Counted from the stretch's first letter, positions 7,059 to 15,284 are shown. The stretch: DNA of 33,157 nt from Plectonema cf. radiosum LEGE 06105 (GCF_015207665.1 NZ_JADEWL010000074.1:1-33157), one strand, 5' to 3'. Numbers and translations: made by a program. The notes: generated by a model not told the origin, from the letters alone.

Positions 7059-8630
7059 ATGGAAAACAAAATTCTCTACGTTCGTCTTCCTTGTAATCCC
7101 ATTTTTCCGATTGGGGTAGTTTACCTTGCAGATCATGTCCACAAGGTGTTTCCGAACGTCGAACAGCGGATTCTTGATTTGGGAACGGTACCACCTTTAG
7201 ACTATAAATCGGCTCTGGATGCCTGTATTGATGAATTTAAACCGACGCTATTGATTTATTCTTGGCGAGATATTCACATTTTTGCTCCAGTCGGTGGAAG
7301 AGGTGGGAATCCCCTACAATATTCTTTTGAAATTTTCTATGCTAAAAATCCCTTTGTGAAGTTACACGGTGCTTTGGGCGGTTTTCAAATGCTCAAGGGC
7401 TTTTATACGGAACTTTGGCGGAATTCGGCACTAATTAAACGTGGATTAAAACGCGCTCTTAAATACAATAAAGATGTTCGCGTAGTTATCGGTGGTGGTG
7501 CGGTTAGCGTTTATTACGAGCAGTTGAGCAGCAGCTTACCCAAAGGTTCTATTGTTTCCGTTGGTGAAGGAGAAACTTTATTAGAAAAACTTTTGAGCGG
7601 TAAGGATTTCCGAGATGAACGCTGTTATGTGGTGGGAGAAACTCAACCCCGTCAGCGATTGATTCATGAACAACCCTCACCAGTGGAAAAATCTGCCTGT
7701 AATTACGATTATATTGAAAGTATATGGTCGGAATTTAGCTATTATCTCCAAGAAGAAGACTTTTATATCGGGGTACAAACTAAACGCGGTTGTCCTCATA
7801 ATTGCTGCTACTGTGTTTACACGGTTGTGGAAGGAAAACAGGTACGGATTAATCCGGCTGAGGAAGTAGTTGCGGAGATGCGACAACTTTACGATCGAGG
7901 TATTCGTAAATTCTGGTTTACTGATGCTCAATTTATTCCAGCGCGGAAATTTATGGATGATGCTGTGGAACTATTGGAGAAAATTGTTGATTCCGGAATG
8001 ACGGATATCAACTGGGCTGCTTATATCCGTGCCGATAACCTCACTCCCAAGCTGTGCGATTTAATGGTGAAAACCGGCATGAACTATTTTGAAATCGGTA
8101 TTACCAGCGGTTCTCAAGAACTGGTGCGAAAAATGCGAATGGGTTATAATTTGCGAACTGTTCTGGAAAACTGCCGAGATTTGAAAGCAGCTGGTTTCAA
8201 TGATTTGGTTTCCGTCAACTATTCTTTTAATGTAATAGATGAACGTCCCGAAACTATCCGTCAAACCATCGCTTACCATCGCGAATTAGAACGAATTTTC
8301 GGAGTAGATAAAGTTGAACCGGCAATATTCTTTATTGGATTGCAACCCCATACTCATTTAGAAGAATACGCTTTTAAAGAAGGTATTCTTAATCAAGGTT
8401 ACAATCCCATGCTCTTAGCGCCGTGGAATGCGAGAAAGCTATTATGGAATCCCGAACCCCTAGGTTCTTTTTTTGGTCAAGTTTGTTTGCAAGCGATGAA
8501 ACAAAATCCCAATGATTTCGGACGGGAAGTCATGAAAATTTTGGAAGAAAAACTTGGTTGTGCTGACTTAGAAGAAGCACTTTCCGCCCCAATTGAAACA
8601 AAATCAAAGCAATTAGCGGGTGTATCATAG
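7059..8630 (+). CDS. B12-binding-type radical SAM protein, photosystem II high-light acclimation family
   Basis: The chosen start gives 523 residues beginning MENKILYVRLPCNPIFPIG, which I recall as the conserved start of a cyanobacterial family annotated as photosystem II high-light acclimation radical SAM protein. An in-frame ATG at 7038 would add seven residues. The N-terminal part (residues about 1-190) has the layout of a cobalamin-binding domain, with VVIGGGAVSV and SVGEGETLLEKLL segments. The radical SAM cluster motif is CPHNCCYC (Cys245, Cys249, Cys252), and the TIM-barrel segment FWFTDAQFIP follows. The exact substrate is not known. A hairpin terminator follows at 8637. The photosynthesis link rests on the family name, not on anything in the window. 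Confidence 0.85.
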   Translation: MENKILYVRLPCNPIFPIGVVYLADHVHKVFPNVEQRILDLGTVPPLDYKSALDACIDEFKPTLLIYSWRDIHIFAPVGGRGGNPLQYSFEIFYAKNPFVKLHGALGGFQMLKGFYTELWRNSALIKRGLKRALKYNKDVRVVIGGGAVSVYYEQLSSSLPKGSIVSVGEGETLLEKLLSGKDFRDERCYVVGETQPRQRLIHEQPSPVEKSACNYDYIESIWSEFSYYLQEEDFYIGVQTKRGCPHNCCYCVYTVVEGKQVRINPAEEVVAEMRQLYDRGIRKFWFTDAQFIPARKFMDDAVELLEKIVDSGMTDINWAAYIRADNLTPKLCDLMVKTGMNYFEIGITSGSQELVRKMRMGYNLRTVLENCRDLKAAGFNDLVSVNYSFNVIDERPETIRQTIAYHRELERIFGVDKVEPAIFFIGLQPHTHLEEYAFKEGILNQGYNPMLLAPWNARKLLWNPEPLGSFFGQVCLQAMKQNPNDFGREVMKILEEKLGCADLEEALSAPIETKSKQLAGVS

Positions 8631-8636
8631 AAAACT

Positions 8637-8662
8637 AGTAGGACGTTGTATTTCGTCCTACT
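8637..8662 (+). terminator. Hairpin terminator after the radical SAM gene
   Basis: AGTAGGACG (8637-8645) and CGTCCTACT (8654-8662) form a perfect 9-bp stem with an 8-nt loop, starting 7 nt after the stop codon. The downstream sequence is pyrimidine-rich but lacks a long T run, so intrinsic termination is probable rather than certain. Confidence 0.6.
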
Positions 8663-8747
8663 CTATTCAACCAATTACTCTATAGCTGTAGCTACGGGGT
8701 ATTAAAATATTCTCGCAATCCACTGGCGATTACTTTAATAAAATCAA

Positions 8748-10151
8748 ATGTTAGAAGGCTCAATACTCCAAAGGCTACAACAAGCCCATCAAGATAGCAA
8801 AAAACCGATTAGATACGGCGTTTATTATAAGAATACTTTGGTCGCTCTTTGCCATGCTTTAGAAGACCATATATTAAATGATAATAGTAAGCCTTTAGTT
8901 ATTACGGCTTTTCAACAAGGCAAATGGTATCTAGAAGAAGCGAAACGTTACGAAGATATTGCCAAATGTTCGCAACAAATTGCCATCATGGCAGCCGCTG
9001 ATAGTGCTTGGCTGGAACATCCCACCAGCAAACTTTCTAACGTGGATTTGGTTGCTATAGATTCAACTGATTCGGTGGCTGAAGAATGGCATTTAATTAT
9101 TCTATCGCCAAATTACACAGCGATGGTAATTTGTCAAGAGCTATCAGCAGCAGATTACGGTTTGTCAGGACAGCCAGCATCGGATTTAGAGCGGAAATTC
9201 TACGGTTTGTGGACATTTGAGCCAGATTTGGTCAGGGAAACGGCTCAGATTGCGATCGCGCACATTGAAAGTTACAATCCGGAATTAGGGAAAAAGTTGC
9301 GCCAATATCAACAAGCAATTAAGCCAGCAGTTGTCACATCGGAAGATTTAGCGACTGTAGTTTCTAGGGTAGTAGATTATTTACAGACGGGGCAGATAAA
9401 TATTTCCGTTCCCGCAGGTAATCGCTATCAAATTTTGGATAGAAACTTAGTTTCTAATGAAATTCAGGCATTTTTGCGGATGGCAGAACTTCTTGATGCT
9501 GCTGACATTACTAACCCAATGGCTGCAACAGAAGTTGTCGCTTTATCAGAAACCATGGGGCAGCTTTTAGATTTGCCTGCCTGGCAGATGAAAAGATTGC
9601 GGCTTGCAGGCTTTCTACATCGCATACATCCCCTACAAACGGCTCAAAGCGTTTTGGTTCCAGGAACATCCACGCGCTATCAAGAAGATGCTCCTAGTTG
9701 CCCTTTAACTTGTCCTTTAGTACCGGGGACACAAGTTTTACGTACTATGCCCAGACTACGGGCTATAGCACAAATTATTACCCATCAATCCGAGTGGTGG
9801 GATGGTACTGGAGAACCAGCAGCCTTAGCAGGAGACGAAATTCCTTTAGAATCAAGAATTTTAGCTTTAGTAGCAGACTTTCAATGTCGAGTCAACCAAA
9901 AATTTTCTTCCGGCTTAACCAAGGAAGAAATACTTACTCAAGCTTTAGAAGAGTGCAGACAACAGCAATCGCGCCATTTTGATCCTAAATTAGTAGAAAC
10001 TTTGACTTTATTAGTCATGGGTTTGCATCAAGGGATGGAATTACCCGTAATTACACCAAAATTGAGCGCCGGAATGTGGTTGCTTGACAATAAACAACAA
10101 GAGACAAGCAAATTTAGTGAAATAACCACTTACGGTAGTTTTGACCGATAA
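8748..10151 (+). CDS. DICT sensory domain protein with degenerate HD-GYP-like output domain
   Basis: Residues about 1-200 resemble the DICT domain, a sensory module found with diguanylate cyclases and two-component proteins and common in cyanobacteria; the IRYGVYYKNTLVALCHALED opening and LWTFEPDLVRETAQIA segment are typical. Residues about 225-430 align with HD-GYP/HD_5 phosphodiesterases, but the metal ligands are altered. The expected HD of the HDxGK motif reads FLHRIH. The GYP motif reads WWDGTGEP inside an otherwise good ITHQSEWWDGTGEPAALAGDEIPLESRILALVADF segment (quoted in parts: HQSEWW, DGTGEP, PLESRIL). Catalytic c-di-GMP hydrolysis is therefore doubtful and a binding or scaffolding role is more likely. 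It is monocistronic with its own terminator. Confidence 0.8.
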   Translation: MLEGSILQRLQQAHQDSKKPIRYGVYYKNTLVALCHALEDHILNDNSKPLVITAFQQGKWYLEEAKRYEDIAKCSQQIAIMAAADSAWLEHPTSKLSNVDLVAIDSTDSVAEEWHLIILSPNYTAMVICQELSAADYGLSGQPASDLERKFYGLWTFEPDLVRETAQIAIAHIESYNPELGKKLRQYQQAIKPAVVTSEDLATVVSRVVDYLQTGQINISVPAGNRYQILDRNLVSNEIQAFLRMAELLDAADITNPMAATEVVALSETMGQLLDLPAWQMKRLRLAGFLHRIHPLQTAQSVLVPGTSTRYQEDAPSCPLTCPLVPGTQVLRTMPRLRAIAQIITHQSEWWDGTGEPAALAGDEIPLESRILALVADFQCRVNQKFSSGLTKEEILTQALEECRQQQSRHFDPKLVETLTLLVMGLHQGMELPVITPKLSAGMWLLDNKQQETSKFSEITTYGSFDR

Positions 10152-10169
10152 GATAATAATTTCATTGAT

Positions 10170-10209
10170 AGACGTAAAGAGCGACTTTTGCTTATGTCTC
10201 TTTGCGTCT
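10170..10209 (+). terminator. Hairpin terminator after the DICT gene
   Basis: AGACGTAAAGAG (10170-10181) pairs with CTCTTTGCGTCT (10198-10209), 12 bp with one G-T wobble, starting 18 nt after the stop codon and followed by a T-rich AGTTGTTTTTA. This is a good intrinsic terminator candidate. Confidence 0.65.
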
Positions 10210-10267
10210 AGTTGTTTTTAATTTAAATATATTTAAATATAATATTTAAAATATATATTCTATTATA

Positions 10268-10530
10268 TATACAGCATTTTGCATATAAGTAGGTAAGTCT
10301 TCATTAATTGTATATTTACTACTCAGTCATATCGCTGTTCCCTGTTAAAAGTTCCCCCCAACCCTATCCAAACGTTCGCGCCAGCGTCTCCTCCGGAGAC
10401 AGGAGAAATGTTAAATTAGAAGGCACGGGTAGTTAAATGACGTACAGCATTATATGATAAAGCTCTTGTGGGATGGGTATCCCTGCCCGTCCGAATCTGC
10501 CTCATAAAGAACAAATATGCTGTATTAATT
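10268..10530. repeat. Cluster of dispersed intergenic repeats
   Basis: This gene-free stretch holds several pieces of repeat DNA. TACAGCATTTTGCATATAAG at 10270 has a related TACAGCAT at 10443, whose inverse ATGCTGTA is at 10517-10524. A TTCCCTGTTAAAAGTTCCC element lies at 10338. A GTCTCC/GGAGAC hairpin lies near 10385. GATGGGTATCCCTGCCCGTC, a degenerate GACGGGCA-type palindrome, lies at about 10474. Such elements recur in Nostocales intergenic DNA. No open reading frame is supported. Confidence 0.6.
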
Positions 10531-10558
10531 ATTACTGATACAAAAAAGATATAAATAT

Positions 10559-11200
10559 ATGAATATTGAAGCTATTAAATCGGGTGAATTAAAGCAGTTA
10601 GCTGGAGTTAATTTAGAAGACGAAGATTTATCCCAAACTGATTTAAGCCGAGTCAATTTTGCTGGTGCTTCTCTTGTTGGAACAAATTTTGCTAATGCCA
10701 AATTTGAAGGCGCTCATTTGGAAGGAGCAAATCTAATGGGTGCAAATCTCCAACAAGCGGATTTGCGAGCAAACTTGATGGGAGCTAATTTGATGCAAGC
10801 AGATTTAACTGGTGCCGATTTACGAGGTAGCAATTTGCGCGGCGCGAACTTCATGGGTGCTAGACTTAGTGAAGTTTCTTTTGCAGGCGCTTTTTTAAGC
10901 GGTACTAATTTAATTAACGTTAACTTACAAGGTGTTGACTTACGCGGTGCCGATTTAAGAGGTGCTAATCTTACGGGTGCTAACCTTAAAGGTGCAGATT
11001 TAAGTCGTGCAGATTTACAGGGGGCGTTATTTAGCGAAGCCAACTTAGAGGAAGCCGATTTACGTAAAGCCAATCTTTCCGGGGCAAATTTAAATGGTGC
11101 AAATTTACTTTGTGCGGAATTAGACGGGGCAAATTTAAGTGGTGCAAATTTTGATAACGCTTGTTTAATCGGAACTATAGTGGAAAAAGTTGTCAAATAA
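10559..11200 (+). CDS. Pentapeptide repeat protein
   Basis: After a short leader (residues 1-25) almost the entire 213-residue protein consists of A(D/N)LXX pentapeptides, about 36 in tandem, which fold as a right-handed quadrilateral beta-helix. No signal peptide or membrane segment is visible, so it is probably cytosolic. Family members range from gyrase-mimicking to carotenoid- or thylakoid-associated proteins; nothing here selects among them. One unit is short by a residue (ADLR directly followed by ANLMG, near residue 70), shifting the helix register and probably forming a bulge. The start follows an AT-rich leader with no clear ribosome-binding site. It is monocistronic. Confidence 0.9.
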   Translation: MNIEAIKSGELKQLAGVNLEDEDLSQTDLSRVNFAGASLVGTNFANAKFEGAHLEGANLMGANLQQADLRANLMGANLMQADLTGADLRGSNLRGANFMGARLSEVSFAGAFLSGTNLINVNLQGVDLRGADLRGANLTGANLKGADLSRADLQGALFSEANLEEADLRKANLSGANLNGANLLCAELDGANLSGANFDNACLIGTIVEKVVK

Positions 11201-11433
11201 ACTGCAAATTTAGCGTTTATTATGTCAAGCTTTGACAGTGCGATCGCCACATATCCACAGACTGAGCTTGATATTACTTATACAGGAACATTTAAGCAAA
11301 ATTAGACGTTATCGAAACAGGTTGAGTAAATTTATCTGAAAACAGAAAAATTTATGAACCTTTATATGACTGGGGAATACCAGTATTAAAATCTAGAGAA
11401 ATTTGACACAATTGACACGATTGACATAATTTT

Positions 11434-12585
11434 ATGGTTGTATCACAAAAGGCGACTTTTGCAGTAGCTCGCAACCGATTAGTAGTAATTTCTGCTTTAG
11501 CGGTAACTCTAACTTGCTTAATATCTGTATCACCAGCGTTTTCTAAGGTTAAAAATTCATTATCCAAAAGTTTAAAAAGTAGTAAAAATCACAATTTTAC
11601 TTTTATAATTCAGCCACAATTTACATCTGTAAGCGAGTTTTCCGAAGGTCTGGCTCCAGTATACATTGGCTACCGTGAAGGATATATCGATCGCACTGGT
11701 AGAGTTATTATCCCAGCAGTTTTTGATGGTGCTGGAGAGTTTTCCGAAGGGTTAGCATGGGTGAATATCAGCGGTAAATGGGGTTATATCAATAAAAAAG
11801 GTCTTTTAGCCATTAAAACCGAATTTGATATCGCTAAAGATTTTTCTCAAGGATTAGCACTGGTAAAGTTAGGTAATAAATTTGGTTATATCAACAAAAC
11901 TGGTAAGTTTGTCATCAAGCCCCAATTTGATAATGCGATGTCTTTTGTCATAGATAAGCAAAGTAAGGTTGCTGACAAGATAGCCCTAGCACCTGTGAAA
12001 GTGGGCGACAAATGGGGTTATATTGATAAAACTGGAAAATTTGTCATTAAGCCGCAATTTAACGATGCTGGTTCTTTCAATGAAGATATGGCACCAATTA
12101 AAATTGATAAAAAGTGGGGTTACATTAATCTTCAAGGAAAATTAATTATCCAGCCTCAATTTGAACAAGCATGGAATTTTTCTGAAGGATTGGCATTAGC
12201 AAGTAACAATAACCAGTGGGGATATATAAATAGCACGGGTAAATTTCAGATTAAACCATCTTTTTTAGAAGCTAGCAGTTTTTCTGACGGACTTGCATCA
12301 GTATGGATAGATGGCAAGTATGGCTATATAAATAAGAACGGTAAACTTGTTATCAAGCCACAATTTGACGATGCGGGTGTATTTTCCCAAGGTTTAGCGA
12401 AAGTAAGTGTTGAAAATAAATGGGGCTATATCGATCAAAGTGGTAATATAATAATTCCGCCGCAATTTGACCATGCAGGTGATTTATTGTCATACCAAAA
12501 AAGTGCAGTTGATCCGAAATTAGGTCAGGCATGGGTTAAAGTTGGCAACAAATGGGGTTTTATCAGTTTACCTTTGAGTCAATAA
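11434..12585 (+). CDS. WG (beta-leucine-rich-like) repeat protein, secreted or periplasmic
   Basis: The N-terminus (residues 1-38) is a signal peptide: basic start, hydrophobic core VVISALAVTLTCLI, and a likely cleavage after SPAFS. The rest holds nine copies of the WG repeat, spaced about 35-47 residues, with cores such as GKWGYINKKG, DKWGYIDKTG and NKWGYIDQSG, each followed by KPQFD-type strands and FSEGLA loops. The last copy is partial. WG repeats act in binding or scaffolding in other bacteria; no catalytic residues are evident. An inverted repeat starts at its stop codon. It converges with the CPBP protease gene. Confidence 0.9.
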   Translation: MVVSQKATFAVARNRLVVISALAVTLTCLISVSPAFSKVKNSLSKSLKSSKNHNFTFIIQPQFTSVSEFSEGLAPVYIGYREGYIDRTGRVIIPAVFDGAGEFSEGLAWVNISGKWGYINKKGLLAIKTEFDIAKDFSQGLALVKLGNKFGYINKTGKFVIKPQFDNAMSFVIDKQSKVADKIALAPVKVGDKWGYIDKTGKFVIKPQFNDAGSFNEDMAPIKIDKKWGYINLQGKLIIQPQFEQAWNFSEGLALASNNNQWGYINSTGKFQIKPSFLEASSFSDGLASVWIDGKYGYINKNGKLVIKPQFDDAGVFSQGLAKVSVENKWGYIDQSGNIIIPPQFDHAGDLLSYQKSAVDPKLGQAWVKVGNKWGFISLPLSQ

Positions 12586-12750
12586 TCAGTTATCAGTGAA
12601 CAGTTATCAGTTAACAGTTAATATTATCGGCAATTAAACACAAAATATGGGGAATAGATAATCCGTTGAGATATTAAAACTGTATTTCTTTTCTTGTATG
12701 TCATGTTTAACCGAGAAATCATAATTGCTTACTGTTCACTGATAACTGAT
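12585..12750. repeat. Inverted repeat pair between convergent genes
   Basis: The 20-nt sequence ATCAGTTATCAGTGAACAGT (12585-12604) recurs in perfect inverse at 12731-12750. Heptamer-like CAGTTATCAG and CAGTTAACAG units surround the left copy. The pair brackets a 126-bp AT-rich segment between the WG-repeat gene (+) and the CPBP gene (-). It may be two oppositely oriented tandem-repeat copies, or a non-autonomous element. Transcription read-through could form a long hairpin. Confidence 0.75.
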
Positions 12751-12771
12751 ATTGTGTGATGGATATTTATC

Positions 12772-13629
12772 TTAAAAACCCGACTTATTTTCTACAGGAA
12801 TCTTCAATAGTTTCAACTGTTTTTGGCGCGTCCACAATGCTAATAATGTTAAACCTAATAATCCCATTATTCCAACTAAGGGATTATTATCGATGCCAGT
12901 AATCCATTGAGGAACTGTGCCGGTATATTTGATCAGTTTTCCGACTTCGATAATATAAACACCCCAAACTAAACCTCCATGAATTCCGATGGGTAAACCT
13001 AAACGTCCTCTACAACTACGTTTAGCCCAGACGCAAGCCAAACCTAACAGTAATAATCCCAAAAATTGCGGCGATGTACGAATAATTTCTGGTAGTGGTT
13101 TGATAAAATGCAATAGGGCGAAAATCATTGCAACACCCCAAATTACTGTTTTTGCATCGTAATCTCGCTGCAATTCATCGTATATGAACCCCCGGAAAAA
13201 TAATTCTTCAGCAAAAGCTATACCCAAAGCACTAATTAATCCTTCCAAAACTAATTGCACCATCGAAAAACTGGGTTGCTGCCAAATTAACCAACCGAAT
13301 ATTCCTTGTAAACCGTATAAAATTAAAATACTTATCAGTCCAATTGCTACACCACGCAGCAACTCGACGAACCAAAGCCGAGTAAATTCTAAACCATAAT
13401 GACTAAATGTTTGGGATTGCTGATGGATGTATTTACTCCACCAAGGTAGTAAAAATAAAAACTCAACCGCCAAAATACCCATTGTTAAAATAGTCCGGGT
13501 ATTTTCATCCTTGACTAAGATATATATCGCTGCTGCATAAGGCAACCAAGGTAACAGTAAACATAAAACAAAACAGCCCAACCTGATGGGGGCAGGGCGT
13601 TGAGCTAAACTAACTAAGTTAATTTTCAT
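12772..13629 (-). CDS. CPBP family intramembrane metalloprotease
   Basis: This polytopic membrane protein (285 residues from the ATG at 13629, with 7-8 hydrophobic segments) belongs to the CAAX protease/bacteriocin-processing (ABI) family. The family motifs are present: EELFFRGF with the two Glu and Arg near residue 155, the H of LLHF about 35 residues later, and GIHGGLVWG near the C-terminus with the second His. Upstream in-frame ATGs (to 13668) would add 13 residues of unlikely sequence. The last residues, KSGF-stop, are encoded by a copy of the dispersed AAGTCGGGTTTTTAA repeat. Substrate is unknown; it converges with the WG-repeat gene. Confidence 0.88.
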   Translation of the reverse strand: MKINLVSLAQRPAPIRLGCFVLCLLLPWLPYAAAIYILVKDENTRTILTMGILAVEFLFLLPWWSKYIHQQSQTFSHYGLEFTRLWFVELLRGVAIGLISILILYGLQGIFGWLIWQQPSFSMVQLVLEGLISALGIAFAEELFFRGFIYDELQRDYDAKTVIWGVAMIFALLHFIKPLPEIIRTSPQFLGLLLLGLACVWAKRSCRGRLGLPIGIHGGLVWGVYIIEVGKLIKYTGTVPQWITGIDNNPLVGIMGLLGLTLLALWTRQKQLKLLKIPVENKSGF

Positions 13630-13692
13630 ACCCAGTGATTTATATCGGTAAAGATTTAGACAACACAAAATATACTTTACCTGGATTTCTCA

Positions 13693-13757
13693 CAAGTAAG
13701 TGGTAAGCGTTGAGTGAGGGATTGATTTTCCCACTACTCACTACTTACTACTCACTC
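13693..13757. repeat. AGTGRGTAG-type short repeats
   Basis: Imperfect direct and inverted heptamer-like units (AAGTGGTAAGCGTTGAGTGA, then CCACTACTCACTACTTACTA) lie between the clpS and CPBP genes. They look like decayed tandem repeats of the type seen elsewhere in the window. Confidence 0.55.
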
Positions 13758-13855
13758 CAACTTCCTTCTTGTTTGTCAGAAATGCGGGTTTAGTTATTGT
13801 CTCCTTACCATGCTTTCAAGGCAGATGGCAACTTGATATGAACAGTTCGTTAATT

Positions 13856-14137
13856 TTATTCCTCTGGTTCGATTGTACTGCTTAACCCATGATTTTTTAG
13901 AGTTTCGCAATAAAATTCGGCGTGTTCTTGAGCGCAAGTAATAACTAAACCGAATCCATTTGTATGGGCTTCCATCATAATACTTACAGCCTGGGGTTGG
14001 CTGAGACTCGGCACTGTGGTAATTAGTGTCTGCACCACATACTCCATAGTGTTGTAGTCATCGTTATGGAGCAAAACACGATACCGAGGGGCGTGTTTAC
14101 GGGTTGTTGAGGGCTTCTCTAATATTTCGACTGACAC
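13856..14137 (-). CDS. clpS: ATP-dependent Clp protease adaptor ClpS
   Basis: ClpS (93 residues) binds substrates with destabilising N-terminal residues and delivers them to the ClpC/ClpP protease. The substrate-pocket motif LHNDDYNTMEYVV (residues 22-34) is intact. VSIMMEAHTNGFGLVITC (residues 52-69) supplies the Met and His that shape the pocket and the adaptor surface. The length is typical. Cyanobacteria often carry two ClpS paralogues; this one conserves the canonical pocket and so fits the classical type. It is transcribed away from the HEARO-like RNA, which lies just upstream in the opposite orientation. Confidence 0.95.
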   Translation of the reverse strand: MSVEILEKPSTTRKHAPRYRVLLHNDDYNTMEYVVQTLITTVPSLSQPQAVSIMMEAHTNGFGLVITCAQEHAEFYCETLKNHGLSSTIEPEE

Positions 14138-14305
14138 GGTTATTATGGTAAGAACATTTTTTGTTTACTACAACAGACCTATTATCTCAACTTTACTTAA
14201 TAGTTGATTATTTTTAATATTGTATAGCACTAATTGCCATAGTGCGATCGCTCAACAGTTTTCTACGGTCGATTAATTATCGGACTTACGCACTCGCTAC
14301 AATAA

Positions 14306-14745
14306 GGTCAGGTTTTATGTTAACATATCCTGCTGGTAAGGCTTAGTTTGTCAGGAACCTCAGCCTAAAGGCATGAGGCTTGAAAGAGTAATCGACAAGC
14401 CATCCTGACCAGCCTAAGTACTTCGAGTACTACGTTTTTTGAGTCACGACACCAAAGAATGCGAAGCTAGTTCCTTGCTCTGTCGCTGAAGGTTAAACAG
14501 TTCTAAGGTCACTGGAATAGTGCTTTCAGCCGAACAAGCTCTTAAAACATTGGCGAAGCTAACATTACCCCGCAAGGGAGGCTATGAAGGAGCAAAACAC
14601 TATGTGTACAGGGTTGCAAGATTTGAAATGGTAATTGTCCCATTGAAAGTGCATTACAAAAGCACCCCGATTCAAGCAACCCCAAGGCAGTAGTGAAAAC
14701 TATAAAGCCGTCCTTATAGGACGGGGTTTCACACCCATCTTTCTG
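14306..14745 (+). ncRNA. HEARO/IscB-type omega RNA, stand-alone copy 2
   Basis: A highly structured non-coding segment. GGTCAGG (14306-14312) pairs with CCTGACC (14404-14410), enclosing GGCTT/AAGCC and a CCTCA/TGAGG hairpin (14358-14378). AGTACT-TCG-AGTACT follows at 14417-14431. Near the 3' end are AATGG/CCATT, GTGC/GCAC and CCGTCC/GGACGG (14708-14724). The last part is identical to 1-127. The RNA ends directly before ATGA (14746-14749), the insertion and target-adjacent motif known for HEARO/IscB elements. No iscB reading frame exists on either side, so this is a nuclease-less copy needing a partner in trans. The 5' end is estimated from the outermost helix. The family is recognised from memory; the structure is visible. 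Confidence 0.6.
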
Positions 14746-14786
14746 ATGAGTATTTTTTACTGAATTGCTTCAAACCCGCATTTCTT

Positions 14787-15146
14787 ATGGAGATCAAAGC
14801 AAATTTTCAAGTTGGACAAATAGTTTTTCTCGAATATGGCGATCGCAGGTTATATACAGAGGTTATTCAAGTAGTTACCGAACGTGATTTGTGTTGGGTG
14901 CGTCCTTTATTGCTTATTACCCAGGAGTACGAACCACCACAAGTAACCGATTTGCGTTCTAGTTCGGATTTGTTGTGGTCAATAAATTTGTTTCAACCAG
15001 CTTTAGATACCCAAGTCATTGGGCTATACAGTCAAATTATCGCAAAAGAACCAAAACCTGAATTATCTCAAACGCGATCGCAACAGCTTTATGAATTTAT
15101 TCAGCAATTTTGGCAAGGGAATCAAAATGAGGAGATATCACGTTAA
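14787..15146 (+). CDS. Conserved cyanobacterial hypothetical protein
   Basis: This 119-residue protein has no signal peptide or membrane segment. It starts MEIKANFQVGQIVFLEYGDRRLYTEVIQVV, which reads like a small beta-barrel (FxxGQxVFLEYGDxRLYxEVIQ), and ends with a helical, Gln-rich tail. I have an impression of similar proteins in other Nostocales but cannot name a family. A HIP1 site inside the gene and codon use like its neighbours argue for a native gene. It sits 37 bp after the ATGA that ends the HEARO-like RNA, so the RNA may have displaced its original promoter. No clear ribosome-binding site precedes the ATG. Confidence 0.7.
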   Translation: MEIKANFQVGQIVFLEYGDRRLYTEVIQVVTERDLCWVRPLLLITQEYEPPQVTDLRSSSDLLWSINLFQPALDTQVIGLYSQIIAKEPKPELSQTRSQQLYEFIQQFWQGNQNEEISR

Positions 15147-15284
15147 TTTAGGCTGAATCAAGTTTGGGAAATAAGTAGGTTTTTTACAATAATTATAATT
15201 GTGTTAGAGGTATTTATACTCACAAATCCGACTTCTAAGGAGTGGCATTGAAAATTGAAGCGCCATCGCACCCAGTACCATCTC

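Noticed and set aside
10714-11250. 178-codon reverse frame opposite the pentapeptide-repeat gene
   Set aside because: Its Ala/Pro/Lys periodicity is the mirror of the pentapeptide codons; it is a shadow.
14306-14745. Group I or group II intron as the explanation for the structured segment
   Set aside because: I see no group II domain V motif or intron-encoded protein, and the 3' end matches the HEARO pattern beside ATGA better.
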